Notes: generated from the letters alone by a model not told the origin. Numbered from the stretch's first letter, positions 32,510-41,361 are shown. The stretch: 64,000 bases of DNA from Streptomyces sp. SID13726 (GCF_010548375.1 NZ_JAAGLY010000013.1:124001-188000); one strand, 5' to 3'. Program-made: numbers and translations.

Positions 32510-32600
32510 TGCGCCGCCTTCGCCGGTGACGCCCCTCTACAACTCGGCGGAGGCGGACTCCTTCCCCCCTGACAAGCAAGACTGATGAGGAGTACAGCCC

Positions 32601-33473
32601 ATGACCACAGTCACCGAAGCCCCGGTGTCGAAGCCCTTCGCGGGGATCAACGTGCTTGAACTGGAGATCACGGGAAAGTGCCAACTCACCTGCACGCACT
32701 GCCTGTCGGAGTCCAGTCCGCAAGCCTCGCACGGGAACATGACGCCTGCGGACTGGCGGGCGGTCATCGTCGATGCTGCGGCGCTGGGGATTCCCCAGGT
32801 GCAGTTGATCGGAGGCGAGCCGACGGTCAACCCGTACTGGATCGAGTACACGGACCTGGCTCTGTCGCTGGGGCTGCGCGTCCAGATCTACAGCAACCTC
32901 TTCCACGTGCGGGACGAGTGGTGGCCGGTGTTCGAGCGGGACGGTGTCACGCTCGGAACGAGTTACTACAGCGACGACCCTGCGGAACACGACAAGATCA
33001 CAGGCCGGGCGGGCAGCTATGCGCGGACCCGGTCCAACATCCGTGAAGCCCTCGTGCGCGCCATCGTCGTACGGGTCGGGATCGTCGCCGTCCTGCCGGG
33101 CCAGCGCGTCAACCAGGCGCGTGCGGAGTTGCGCTCCATGGGTGTCGCGCAGATCCAGACAGACCGAGCGCGGGCGGTCGGGCGGAGTGCTCTTCCGGGA
33201 CAGACGCCGACTGTCGACGAACTGTGCGGGAACTGCGGGCGGGGACGAGCGGCCGTGCTGCCGGACGGTGATCTGTCCGGCTGCGTGCTGTCGCGGTTCC
33301 TGCCCACCGGCAACGTCCGGGAGCGGCGCCTGGCTGACATCCTGGGGAGCCCCACGTGGTCGGAGACGATCGCGAGTATCCCGCCCCGCTCGGGGTTCGC
33401 CTGTACGCCGGACGACTCGGGGGACTGCGACCCGGCGAACACCGAGGCGTGCAACCCCGCGTACGACGACTAG
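32601..33473 (+). CDS. Radical SAM/SPASM enzyme
   Basis: A 290-residue enzyme. The 4Fe-4S/SAM motif is CQLTCTHC (CxxxCxxC), followed by LIGGEPTVNP, the GGE motif, and a partial TIM barrel. The C-terminal part has SPASM-type cysteines: CGNCGRGRAAVLPDGDLSGC, and a Cys-rich tail, CTPDDSGDCDPANTEACNP, suggesting one or two auxiliary clusters. Such enzymes usually modify ribosomal peptides by C-C or C-S bonds. No HTH or transporter domain is fused. GAGGAG precedes ATG 32601. The methyltransferase starts 11 bases after its stop, so both act in one pathway. Confidence 0.92.
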   Translation: MTTVTEAPVSKPFAGINVLELEITGKCQLTCTHCLSESSPQASHGNMTPADWRAVIVDAAALGIPQVQLIGGEPTVNPYWIEYTDLALSLGLRVQIYSNLFHVRDEWWPVFERDGVTLGTSYYSDDPAEHDKITGRAGSYARTRSNIREALVRAIVVRVGIVAVLPGQRVNQARAELRSMGVAQIQTDRARAVGRSALPGQTPTVDELCGNCGRGRAAVLPDGDLSGCVLSRFLPTGNVRERRLADILGSPTWSETIASIPPRSGFACTPDDSGDCDPANTEACNPAYDD

Positions 33474-33483
33474 GAGGAGCGGC

Positions 33484-34623
33484 GTGGACTGGGAGCAGTA
33501 CGCGGTGCGACTTGCCGACGAGGTGACCGACCCGGTCTCCCGCTGGCGTCAGCCGGTGGCGAGCACTCCGCGGCACGAACTCGTACCTTGCTGGTGGGAG
33601 CGCGCGGACGGTGGATGGAAGCTGCGCGACGGCCCGTCAGACCCGGATGGCTGGTCGGCTGCCGCGTACGCCGACAGGTCCCTGGTCACGAGCGTCGGCG
33701 GAGTTCATGCCGACCACGCGCGCGCCGACGACCGGCCGCACGGGCTGCCGACGTCGTCGGCGACGTTGCCCAGCCTGGTGGTTCGCTTCCTGCGGCACGC
33801 ACGGCTTGCTGAGGGCCTGGACCTGCTCGACCTCGGTACCGGCGCGGGCGGCCTGACCGCGTACGCGGCTCGGCGCCTGGGGGACCGGCATGTGACGAGC
33901 CTGGATGTCGACCGCTACCTGACCGAGGCGGCGGCAAGCCGTCTGGCACGCATGGACCTGCACCCGCAGTTCTTCGCGATGGATGCCACACGGGCCATCC
34001 CTGGCACGTACGACCGGATCATCGCGACCGTGGCTCTGGAACCAGGGCCTGGGCTGGTCCCCGTGCTGAGCGCTCTGCGACCGGGCGGGCGCCTGGTGAC
34101 CACGCTCGCCAACACGTCGCTGATCCTCACCGGGTGGAAGACCGAGGACGGCAGGGTGACAGGGCAGGTCGAGCGGGACTGGGCGGGCTTCATGAAGACC
34201 CGGCACGGAGCCGATTACGACCCCGGGCCCGAAGCGCTGCTCGCGACTGCACGGGAGGCGGAGGGCGAGGAAGTGACCCTGGGCCGGTATCCCGTCCTCG
34301 ACGTGGCTGCCGCGTGGGAACTGCGCTCCATGCTGGAGATCACGACACCGGGCGTCGAGTTGGACTACACGGAGAACGGACGGCGCCGGACGTCCTGCTT
34401 GGCGCATGCGGACGGCTCATGGGCTCGCGCGTCCGCCGAATGGCTGGACCCGCCGGAGGTCCACCAGGGCGGCCCGCAGCGGTTGTGGAGCCAACTGGAA
34501 CGGATTCGCCACCGCCTCAACGCAGAGGGCGGACTCCCGCTGTACGGCAGCCGTCTGGAGATCACGCCGGACGGAGTGTGCCGGCTGTCGCGCGGCAAGT
34601 GGTCGGCGACCCTCGGTGACTGA
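33484..34623 (+). CDS. SAM-dependent methyltransferase (isoaspartyl-MT-like)
   Basis: A 379-residue protein. The N-terminal segment (WEQYAVRLADEVTDPVSRWRQPVASTPRHELVPCWWE) and PTSSATLPSLVVRFL resemble the methyltransferases that accompany ATP-grasp or lanthipeptide-like RiPP systems. The SAM loop is LDLLDLGTGAGGLTAYAARRLG, followed by the acidic strand VTSLDVD and YDRIIATVALEP. The C-terminal 120 residues are a separate domain (WELRSMLEITTPGVELDY, LWSQLERIRHRLNAEGGLPLYGSRLEITPDG). The stop is TGA 34621-34623. No precursor gene is obvious nearby. Confidence 0.88.
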   Translation: MDWEQYAVRLADEVTDPVSRWRQPVASTPRHELVPCWWERADGGWKLRDGPSDPDGWSAAAYADRSLVTSVGGVHADHARADDRPHGLPTSSATLPSLVVRFLRHARLAEGLDLLDLGTGAGGLTAYAARRLGDRHVTSLDVDRYLTEAAASRLARMDLHPQFFAMDATRAIPGTYDRIIATVALEPGPGLVPVLSALRPGGRLVTTLANTSLILTGWKTEDGRVTGQVERDWAGFMKTRHGADYDPGPEALLATAREAEGEEVTLGRYPVLDVAAAWELRSMLEITTPGVELDYTENGRRRTSCLAHADGSWARASAEWLDPPEVHQGGPQRLWSQLERIRHRLNAEGGLPLYGSRLEITPDGVCRLSRGKWSATLGD

Positions 34624-35140
34624 TACCCGGTTGATTCCCCCTATCTGAACAAGTGCTCGCCACTGCTCGCGTCAGGGGCGGACAGCGCTGGGGCCTCGTC
34701 ATGGTGCAGCGTGATGCGGCGGGCGGTCTGCCATGTGTCCCGGAAGAGGACGACGCCCCGAAACCGACTCCCCGCCTCGGCCGAACGGCCAGAAACGAGC
34801 TGCGTCCCGGCGTCCGGGGGCATGCCCCGCACGCCTTGTCGGTGAGGGGCGGCAGCCCCACGGCAACCCACTGCGGGCTGTTTCCCAGCGCGGTTTTTGC
34901 CGGGTGTCATCCCGGGAGCTGACGCGACGGCATACCTGAGTCTCACGGAACCGCCTCCCGCGTCAGCCCCGGAGCGTCGGCAATTCAGCTGATCCGCAGG
35001 ACCGGCGAGAACCGGACGATGGAGAAGTCCTCAGCGGGGTGGGCCTGAACTCCCGTGTCCACGTGCTGTCTTCGGCGGTCTGTGTCCGCCGGCGAGGCCC
35101 ACGTCCCGCACTGCTTCCGCCGTCGATCGGAGTCGTACCC
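34624..35140. other. Gene-poor junction after the radical-SAM cassette
   Basis: These 517 bases contain no gene I can support. Short open frames on both strands have poor codon bias. One leftward frame ends FRDTWQTARRITLHHDEA, which might be a decayed gene fragment. Likely the edge of an inserted accessory block. Confidence 0.5.
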
Positions 35141-35908
35141 GTGACCACCGCCTCGCCCACCGGCCCCCTCACTGTGGCCGCCCGCGCCACACAGCTCTCC
35201 AAGGTCTACGGGCAGGGTGACACCCGGGTGGTCGCCCTCGACCAGGTCAGTGTCGGCTTCGGCCAGTCGCAGTTCACGGCGATCATGGGGCCCTCCGGGT
35301 CCGGCAAGTCCACGCTGATGCACTGTGTCGCCGGGCTGGACTCCTTCTCCTCCGGCTCGGTGCGCGTCGGTGACGTCGAACTGGGGTCGCTGACGGACAG
35401 GCAGCTCACCAAGCTCCGCCGGGACAAGGTCGGTTTCATCTTCCAGGCGTTCAACCTGCTGCCGACCCTCACGGCGCTGGAGAACATCACGCTCCCGATG
35501 GACATCGCGGGCCGGACGCCGGACAAGGAGTGGCTGGACACCGTCATCCAGATGGTCGGCCTGTCCGACCGGCTCGGCCACCGTCCCGCCCAGCTCTCCG
35601 GCGGCCAGCAGCAGCGGGTCGCCGTCGCCCGGGCGCTGGCCTCCAGGCCGGACATCGTCTTCGGGGACGAGCCGACGGGAAACCTGGACTCACGTGCGGG
35701 GGCCGAGGTCCTCGGGTTTCTGCGTGACTCGGTACGGGAGCTGGGCCAGACCGTCGTCATGGTCACCCATGATCCGGTCGCCGCCGCCTACGCGGACCGG
35801 GTCGTCTTCCTCGCCGACGGGCGAATCGTCGACGAGATGTACGAGCCCACCGCGGACGGGGTCCTCGATCTCATGAAGTCCTTCGACACGAGGTTCCGGA
35901 CGACCTGA
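35141..35908 (+). CDS. ABC transporter ATPase, paralogue of 16154-16924
   Basis: A 255-residue ATPase. Walker A GPSGSGKST, Q-loop FIFQAFNLLPTLT, signature LSGGQQQR, Walker B IVFGDEPTGNLDS and H-loop VMVTHDPVAAAYADRV are all intact. Most residues match the first copy, including the tail DEMYEPTADGVLDLMKSFD. GTG 35141 has a GGAG about nine bases upstream; the frame is open further up, but that part looks non-coding. Its permease partner begins 344 bases later, beyond a repeat tract, rather than overlapping as in the first copy. Confidence 0.94.
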   Translation: MTTASPTGPLTVAARATQLSKVYGQGDTRVVALDQVSVGFGQSQFTAIMGPSGSGKSTLMHCVAGLDSFSSGSVRVGDVELGSLTDRQLTKLRRDKVGFIFQAFNLLPTLTALENITLPMDIAGRTPDKEWLDTVIQMVGLSDRLGHRPAQLSGGQQQRVAVARALASRPDIVFGDEPTGNLDSRAGAEVLGFLRDSVRELGQTVVMVTHDPVAAAYADRVVFLADGRIVDEMYEPTADGVLDLMKSFDTRFRTT

Positions 35909-36252
35909 GCTGAGTTCTGCCGCATTGAGTCCGGTCGAGCCGAGCTGGGCTTGGCCTGAGCCGAGTCCGGCCCGAATCGAGTCCGGCCTGAGTCGAGCTG
36001 GGCCTGCCCCGAATCGAGCCCAGCCGCTACCGAGTCCGGTCGAGCCGAGTCCGGCCTGTGCCGAGCTGGGCCCGGCCTGAGCTGGACCTGGCCCGAATCG
36101 AGCCCGGCCCGAGCCGAGCCCAGCCGCTACCGAGCCCGGTCGAGCCGAGCCGTACGAACCGAGTCGGCCGAACCGGCCCCCCACCCCCTACCCGACCCCC
36201 ACTCCCTACCCGGCCCCCACCCTCCCCCCGACCCCACCAGGACCACACCACC
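35909..36252 (+). repeat. Degenerate repeat tract inside the second ABC operon
   Basis: GAG(T/C)CCGGTCGAGCCGAG recurs at 35927, 36032 and 36132 (spacing 105 and 100). CAGCCGCTACCGAG recurs at 36021 and 36121. Between them run 14-16-base subunits of the form CGAGTCCGGCCTGAG. No gene is seen. The last 80 bases are a C-rich, Pro-coding-like run before the permease start. Confidence 0.85.
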
Positions 36253-38766
36253 ATGTTCCGCACAGCCCTGCGCAACGTCCTCGCGCACAAGGCCAGGCTG
36301 CTGATGACCGTGCTCGCCGTCATGCTCGGCGTCGCGTTCGTCTCCGGCACCCTGATCTTCACCGACACCTACAAGAACGCCGCCACCAGCCAGACGGCCA
36401 AGAGCTACGCCCACGTCGATGTCCAGGTCGAGGAGAACACCGACTACGTCGGCGACTCCCCGGGCATCAGCCGGAAGACGCTCGACGAGGTCACCCGACT
36501 GCGCGGGGTCGCCGGCGCCGTCGGACGGGTCGACGGGCTCGCCTATGTCGCCGACAGGGACGGCGGGCTCATCGCCAGTGGGCTGTTCAACTCGGGCGCC
36601 AACTTCGCGCCGGGCAAGGACGGCAAGGACCCGCTCTACGCGTTCACCGACGGCTCCGGACCCACCGGGCCCGGACAGATCGCGCTCGACAAGGACACCG
36701 CCGACAAGGGCGGTTACCGCGTCGGCGACAGGGTGTCCGTGGCACTCAAGGGTCCGGCGAAGAGGTACGAGCTCTCCGGCGTCTTCACCACCGAGGACAC
36801 CTCGGTGGCATCGGGCGGCAGCCTGGTGCTGTTCGACACGCCGTCCGCGCAGCGGCTCTTCCTCCGGCCGGGCTTCTTCGAGACCCTCACCGTCACCGCC
36901 GCCCCCGGCGTTTCGAGCACCGGGCTCGCCGCCGCCGTCGGCAAGGTGCTTCCCGACTCCGCGAAGGCCGAGACAGGTCGGCAACTCGCCGACGAGAACG
37001 CCAAGTTGGTGGAGGGAGACGCCACACTGCTCGGTGGGATCCTGTTCGCCTTCGCCGGCGTCGCGCTCTTCGTCAGCGTCTTCCTGATCGCCAACACCTT
37101 CACCATGCTGGCCGCCCAGCGCACCCGGGAACTCGCTCTGCTGCGTGCGGTCGGCGCCTCCCGCCCACAGGTCACCCGGTCCGTGCTGATCGAGGCGATG
37201 GTGGTCGGCGCGGTCGGCTCGGCCGCGGGGCTCGGGCTCGGCGCGGTCCTGGCCGCCGTGGCCCGCGCCACGGTCGAGTTCGACGGCGGGACCCCCGACG
37301 GACCGCTGATCGTCACGTCGACGACCGTCCTGGTCGCGGCCGTGGTCGGTGTCCTGGTCACCATGCTGGCCGCCTGGCTGCCGGCCCGTCGGGCCGCGAA
37401 GATCCCGCCGGTCGCGGCCATCGGCAGCGCACATCTGCCGGCCACGACCAGGTCCCTGATCCTGCGGAACTCCCTCGGCGCCGTCGCCACCCTGCTCGGC
37501 GCGGCTGTCGTCGTCGCGGGTACCGGGACCGCCGGTTCCGGAGGCGGGGCGGTCGTCGGGTTCGGAGCCCTGCTCGCGGCGACGGGTGTCATCGTGCTGA
37601 TCCCGTTGCTGTCCCGGCCCGTGATCGCGGTCGTACGGCCCCTGCTGCGGCGCGGTTTCGGGGTCTCCGGCGTCCTCGCGGGCCAGAACGCCGTGCGCAG
37701 CCCGCGCCGTACCGGTGCCACCGCCTCGGCGCTCGCCATCGGACTCACCCTGGTCAGCGCGCTGACCGTGCTCGGCGTCACCCTCGGGCACTCCACGGAC
37801 AGGATGACCACGGACATCGTCAAGGCCGACTACATGGTCACGGCCGATGGAGCGCGCCTGGACGCCTCGGCGGGCGCCGCCCTGCGCAAGGTCCCCGGCG
37901 TCCGGGCGGTGTCGCCCGAGCAGCCCGCCTGGATGCGACTCGACGGCGTCCAGGAGGACGTCTCCGCCGTCACCCCGGCGGACTTCGACAAGACCCTCCG
38001 CCTCCCGGTGGTCTCCGGCTCGCAGGGCACCCTCGCGAAGGGGCAGATCGCTGTCGCCGAGGACGAAGCGCGGTCCCACGGCTGGAAGGTGGGGGACACC
38101 CTGTTGGCGGTGTACGAGGACTCGGGCAAGAGCCACCGGCTCACCGTCGGCGCCGTCTTCGCCTCCAACGAGGTCGTCCGGCCGGTCGTCGTCTCCACGG
38201 ACGTGATCGCACCGGACACCACCGACGCCTTCCTCTCGAAGATCTACGTCACCACGGACGGCAGCACCGACGAGAAGGCACTCGCCGACGCCCTCGCCGG
38301 ACGCCCGGGGACCAGGGTCGATGACCGGCAGGACATCCGCGACGAGCTCAGCGGAGCCTTCGACACCGTGCTGGACGTCCTGTACGCACTGCTCGCGATC
38401 TCCCTGGTCATCGCGGTGCTGGGGGTGGTGAACACCCTCGCGATGTCGGTCTTCGAGCGGCAGCGGGAGGTCGGCATGCTGCGCGCCGTCGGGCTCGACC
38501 GGCGGGGCGTGACACGGATGATCCAGCTGGAGGCCGTGGTCATCGCCGTCTTCGGAGCGGTGATCGGCATCGGGCTCGGCTCCTTCCTGGGCTGGGCCTT
38601 TTGCGAGCTGACGAAGGCGGACATCCCCGGCTACGCCCTGGTGCTCCCGTGGGGACGGTTCGGGCTGTTCCTGCTGCTCGCGGCGCTGGTAGGGCTGCTG
38701 GCCGCACTGTGGCCCGCCCGCAGCGCGGCCCGGCTGAACATGCTCACCGCCATCAAGTCCGAGTAG
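36253..38766 (+). CDS. ABC permease FtsX/MacB type, paralogue of 13626-16154
   Basis: An 837-residue membrane protein with the same start (MFRTALRNVLAHKARLLMTVLAVMLG) and layout as the first copy: an N-terminal helix, a large extracytoplasmic domain, helix groups near 270-390 (GVALFVSVFLIANTFTMLAAQRTRELALLRAVGASRPQ), a second FtsX half, and a C-terminal bundle ending ALWPARSAARLNMLTAIKSE. The extracytoplasmic domains differ much more than the membrane parts, so the substrates may differ. The spacing CACCACC before ATG 36253 offers no clear ribosome site. Confidence 0.92.
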   Translation: MFRTALRNVLAHKARLLMTVLAVMLGVAFVSGTLIFTDTYKNAATSQTAKSYAHVDVQVEENTDYVGDSPGISRKTLDEVTRLRGVAGAVGRVDGLAYVADRDGGLIASGLFNSGANFAPGKDGKDPLYAFTDGSGPTGPGQIALDKDTADKGGYRVGDRVSVALKGPAKRYELSGVFTTEDTSVASGGSLVLFDTPSAQRLFLRPGFFETLTVTAAPGVSSTGLAAAVGKVLPDSAKAETGRQLADENAKLVEGDATLLGGILFAFAGVALFVSVFLIANTFTMLAAQRTRELALLRAVGASRPQVTRSVLIEAMVVGAVGSAAGLGLGAVLAAVARATVEFDGGTPDGPLIVTSTTVLVAAVVGVLVTMLAAWLPARRAAKIPPVAAIGSAHLPATTRSLILRNSLGAVATLLGAAVVVAGTGTAGSGGGAVVGFGALLAATGVIVLIPLLSRPVIAVVRPLLRRGFGVSGVLAGQNAVRSPRRTGATASALAIGLTLVSALTVLGVTLGHSTDRMTTDIVKADYMVTADGARLDASAGAALRKVPGVRAVSPEQPAWMRLDGVQEDVSAVTPADFDKTLRLPVVSGSQGTLAKGQIAVAEDEARSHGWKVGDTLLAVYEDSGKSHRLTVGAVFASNEVVRPVVVSTDVIAPDTTDAFLSKIYVTTDGSTDEKALADALAGRPGTRVDDRQDIRDELSGAFDTVLDVLYALLAISLVIAVLGVVNTLAMSVFERQREVGMLRAVGLDRRGVTRMIQLEAVVIAVFGAVIGIGLGSFLGWAFCELTKADIPGYALVLPWGRFGLFLLLAALVGLLAALWPARSAARLNMLTAIKSE

Positions 38767-38834
38767 CCGGAGCGGAACGCCGTACGGCCGCAGGCATACC
38801 GTGTCCGCGGCCGAACGCCGTACGGTCGAATGGC

Positions 38835-38903
38835 GGGCAGGGCCTCAACGGCCCAGTGCGAAAGGTCCGGGCAGGGCCTCAACGGCCCAGGTGCGAAAGG
38901 TCT
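38835..38903. repeat. 34-bp direct repeat, two copies
   Basis: GGGCAGGGCCTCAACGGCCC and the bases after it occur at 38835 and again at 38869, differing by one inserted base. A second short repeat, GAACGCCGTACGG, lies just upstream at 38773 and 38812. Located between convergent genes. Confidence 0.8.
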
Positions 38904-39861
38904 ACGAACATTCCGCACCCGCCACGGGTGTCACCACGGGAAGCGCCTCAAGTGCGAAGGCCCGAATCCGCCGACGGCATTGCCTGCGCTCGGCCGAGGG
39001 CACCTGGAGGAAGCCGTGGATCGTTCCTGGCCACTCGTCGAGGACGACGGGGACGCCCTCGGCGCGCATCCGCGTCACCAGCTGTCGCGCGTCGTCGAGC
39101 AGGAGGTCGTGCCGGCCCACCGCGACATAGGCGCGCGGGAAGTCGCGGAACGATCCGAACAAGGGTGACACTCCGGGATCGCGCGGGTCACGCCCGCCGG
39201 CGTACCAACCCGCTGCCTTCAGCAGGTGGGAGCGGGTGAGCATGTCGCGTCCGATGTTCGCCGTGGTGTTCGCGCCATCGGGAGACAGGTCCACCCAGGG
39301 GAAGACGGGCACCACGGCGGCCGGCATCGGCAACCCCTCCTCGCGCGCCTTCTGCAGGAGGACCAGCGCGAGGCCGCCGCCGGCCGACTCGCCGACGACG
39401 ACCAGTCGATCGGGTCCGGCATCGCGGACGAGTTCGCGATAGACGGCCAACGCGTCCTCCACCGCGGCGGGGTACGGGTGCTCGGGTGCGAGCCGGTACT
39501 CGACGCTGACCAGGTCGGGACCGCCGTCGGCGGACAGATGGGCGGCGTTGACGCCGTCCCGGGCGCTGCCGGCCATGTAGGCCCCGCCGTGCAGGTAGAG
39601 GACGGTACCGCGGGCCCGCGCCCCGGACGACGCGCGAAGCACGGGGACGCCCGCGATCGCCTCCTGGGTCAGCCGCACGCCTCGGGGCGGGCGGGCCAGG
39701 GCCGCGAGCCGTCGCAGCAGCCGGCGGTCCGCGGCCAGGTCGGCGGGCCTGCCTTCCTTGCGGCGTGCGCGCAGGCTGAGCACCGCGCCGGCGAGCCGCA
39801 TGGCGAGACTGGGCTGCTGCCGCGCTACGGGCACGGAGGCGGTGGCTTCCGGGTGGGTCAC
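38902..39861 (-). CDS. Alpha/beta hydrolase, HSL-type lipase/esterase
   Basis: A 319-residue hydrolase of the hormone-sensitive-lipase group. The oxyanion motif is YLHGGAYMAGS (H91-G-G). The nucleophile S159 is in VVVGESAGGGLA. The acid is in RHDLLLDDA and the histidine in WPGTIHGFLQ. SVEYRLAPEHPYPAAVEDALAVYREL is a family signature. GTG 39861 has AGGAG six bases upstream. Natural substrates are likely short acyl esters. A LacI-type operator copy lies about 320 bases upstream, so it may share regulation with the sugar locus. Confidence 0.92.
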   Translation of the reverse strand: MTHPEATASVPVARQQPSLAMRLAGAVLSLRARRKEGRPADLAADRRLLRRLAALARPPRGVRLTQEAIAGVPVLRASSGARARGTVLYLHGGAYMAGSARDGVNAAHLSADGGPDLVSVEYRLAPEHPYPAAVEDALAVYRELVRDAGPDRLVVVGESAGGGLALVLLQKAREEGLPMPAAVVPVFPWVDLSPDGANTTANIGRDMLTRSHLLKAAGWYAGGRDPRDPGVSPLFGSFRDFPRAYVAVGRHDLLLDDARQLVTRMRAEGVPVVLDEWPGTIHGFLQVPSAERRQCRRRIRAFALEALPVVTPVAGAECS

Positions 39862-40276
39862 AGGGGCTCCTTGGGGGTGCGGCGGACGAATTTCGCGAGG
39901 GGGCACAGCCGTTGAGCGGGGCGCCTCGCCGACCGTCCCTCACCCGCGCCCGGCCGTGGCGGACGGTCCGTTCGGTCAGCTGCGGTCGCCGCCCGAACCG
40001 GCAGCACGGGCAGCACCCCCTCTTCCGCGACCGGACGGACGTACGTGAATGCGGACGGCTTGATGCCGACTTCGGCGGTGAGGAGGCTCAGCCGCCCGTC
40101 GTCCCGGGTTCGTCGAGCAGGCGTACGTGACGTAGGGGTGTGGTCCTCGTCCCGAGAGAGGCGGACGTCGATCCCGTGTCACTAAAGCGCGTTAGTAGCA
40201 GGTGCGCAAGTGCTGCCGGGTTCGTGGGAGCCAACGGCGGGCAGGTGTGACGAGCGCTGCGGGGCGTGCGCCCGGG
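39862..40276. other. Intergenic region with second LacI-type site
   Basis: The 415 bases have no supported gene. Besides the operator-like site at 40179-40198 I see no strong promoter or terminator. Composition is ordinary high-GC. Confidence 0.5.
40179..40198. promoter_or_regulatory. Second LacI-type operator, imperfect
   Basis: TCACTAAAGCGCGTTAGTAG matches the perfect palindrome at 41342-41361 in 17 of 20 positions. It lies between the LacI gene's 3' end and the lipase promoter region. Confidence 0.65.
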
Positions 40277-41287
40277 TCAGACCGAGCCGCGCTCGATCAC
40301 CCGGGTGACCTCGGGTCCGGCCGGTACGCTCCGGCCTTCGAGCAGGCTGGTGACCGCCTCGACGAGGTGGCGCGCGGTGTCCCGCATGTCCACCGCCACC
40401 ATGGTCAGCGGCGGAGCGGCGAGGCGCGCGGCCGGGGAGTCGACGGCTCCGATCACCGCCAGATCCGACGGCGCGGTCAGCCCGTGCTCGCGCAGGCCCG
40501 CCAGGACGGCCAGGGCGGTCACGTCGTCGTGGGCGCACACACCGGTGACGGCCGCCTCCCGCCAGGCCGCGACGGCGTCGACCGCGGCTTCGGCTCCTGC
40601 CTCGTCGCCGGGAACGGTCAGGGTCACGGGGGCCGGTACGCCGTGCTCCGCGCAGGCTCGCCGGAGCGCTCTCAGGCGCATGTCGCTCGCCTCGGCCAGG
40701 CGCTCGTCGTGCGGGCGGGCGTAGCCGAGCCGGCGGTGCCCCGCCCTGAGCAGCCGCTCGACCTGCAACCGGGCGATGCTGTGCTCCCGGGCTCCCCAGA
40801 TCCACTGCGCGACGGGGTCGGACTCCGCGGTGAGGGAGACCACGGCGCGCACGCCGTTGCGCCGCATCGCGGCGACGTCGCTGTCGGGCAGGTCCCATGC
40901 GAGAACGGCCACGGGCGTGATGGCGGTCCAAACATCGCCGTCGGGCTTGCGGGACCACGGGTGGATCACCGCCGTGAGCCCGACCGTCGCGAACTCCGCC
41001 GCCAGGAACTCGACCAGTGCGCCGAGGTCGGTCAGCGGCAGTTGAGGGGGCTGATAGAGGAGTACGACGTCGCTGCGGCCGCGGCTGAGCGTGCGGGCTT
41101 CCGCCGAGGGGGCGTAGTGCAGTCGTGCGGCCGTCTCGAGGACGCGCTGCCGCGTCGACTCGGAGATCGTCTGCCCCTTGGTGCCGTTGAGCACGAAGCT
41201 GACGGTGGCCCTGGAGACTCCGGCCTCCCGGGCGACGTCGGCACTGGTGATCCGGCCCCCCGGCCGAGCGGCGGCCTCGCCTGCCAT
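40277..41287 (-). CDS. LacI-family transcriptional repressor
   Basis: A 336-residue regulator. The N-terminal HTH and hinge are ITSADVAREAGVSRATVSFVLNGTKGQTISESTRQRV, the classic LacI pattern. The effector domain has VVLLYQPPQLPLTDL, LVEFLAAEFATVGL, VERLLRAGHRRLGYARP, AVTGVCAHDDVTALAVLAGLREHGL and a shortened C-terminus (PPLTMVAVDMRDTARHLVEAVTSLLEG). ATG 41287 has AGGAGAGAAGGGG upstream. It is divergent from the beta-glucosidase gene, and a perfect palindrome of LacI style lies between them. The ligand is probably a sugar or glycoside. Confidence 0.94.
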   Translation of the reverse strand: MAGEAAARPGGRITSADVAREAGVSRATVSFVLNGTKGQTISESTRQRVLETAARLHYAPSAEARTLSRGRSDVVLLYQPPQLPLTDLGALVEFLAAEFATVGLTAVIHPWSRKPDGDVWTAITPVAVLAWDLPDSDVAAMRRNGVRAVVSLTAESDPVAQWIWGAREHSIARLQVERLLRAGHRRLGYARPHDERLAEASDMRLRALRRACAEHGVPAPVTLTVPGDEAGAEAAVDAVAAWREAAVTGVCAHDDVTALAVLAGLREHGLTAPSDLAVIGAVDSPAARLAAPPLTMVAVDMRDTARHLVEAVTSLLEGRSVPAGPEVTRVIERGSV

Positions 41288-41341
41288 CCGTGCCCCTTCT
41301 CTCCTTGTGGGTGTCCCCCCTCGGAGGTACTGTACCGTCAC

Positions 41342-41361
41342 TCACTAACGCGCGTTAGTGA
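41342..41361. promoter_or_regulatory. LacI-family operator, perfect palindrome
   Basis: CACTAACGCGCGTTAGTG, extended to 20 bases, is a perfect palindrome with the central CG typical of LacI sites. It sits in the divergent promoter region, 55 bases from the repressor start and 164 from the glucosidase start. Confidence 0.88.

Noticed and set aside
34641..34946. Short ORFs after the methyltransferase gene as a RiPP precursor
   Set aside because: Composition looks random, there is no ribosome site, and overlapping frames on both strands look equally poor.
35909..36252. CRISPR array
   Set aside because: Repeats are degenerate, with repeated rather than unique intervals and no cas genes.
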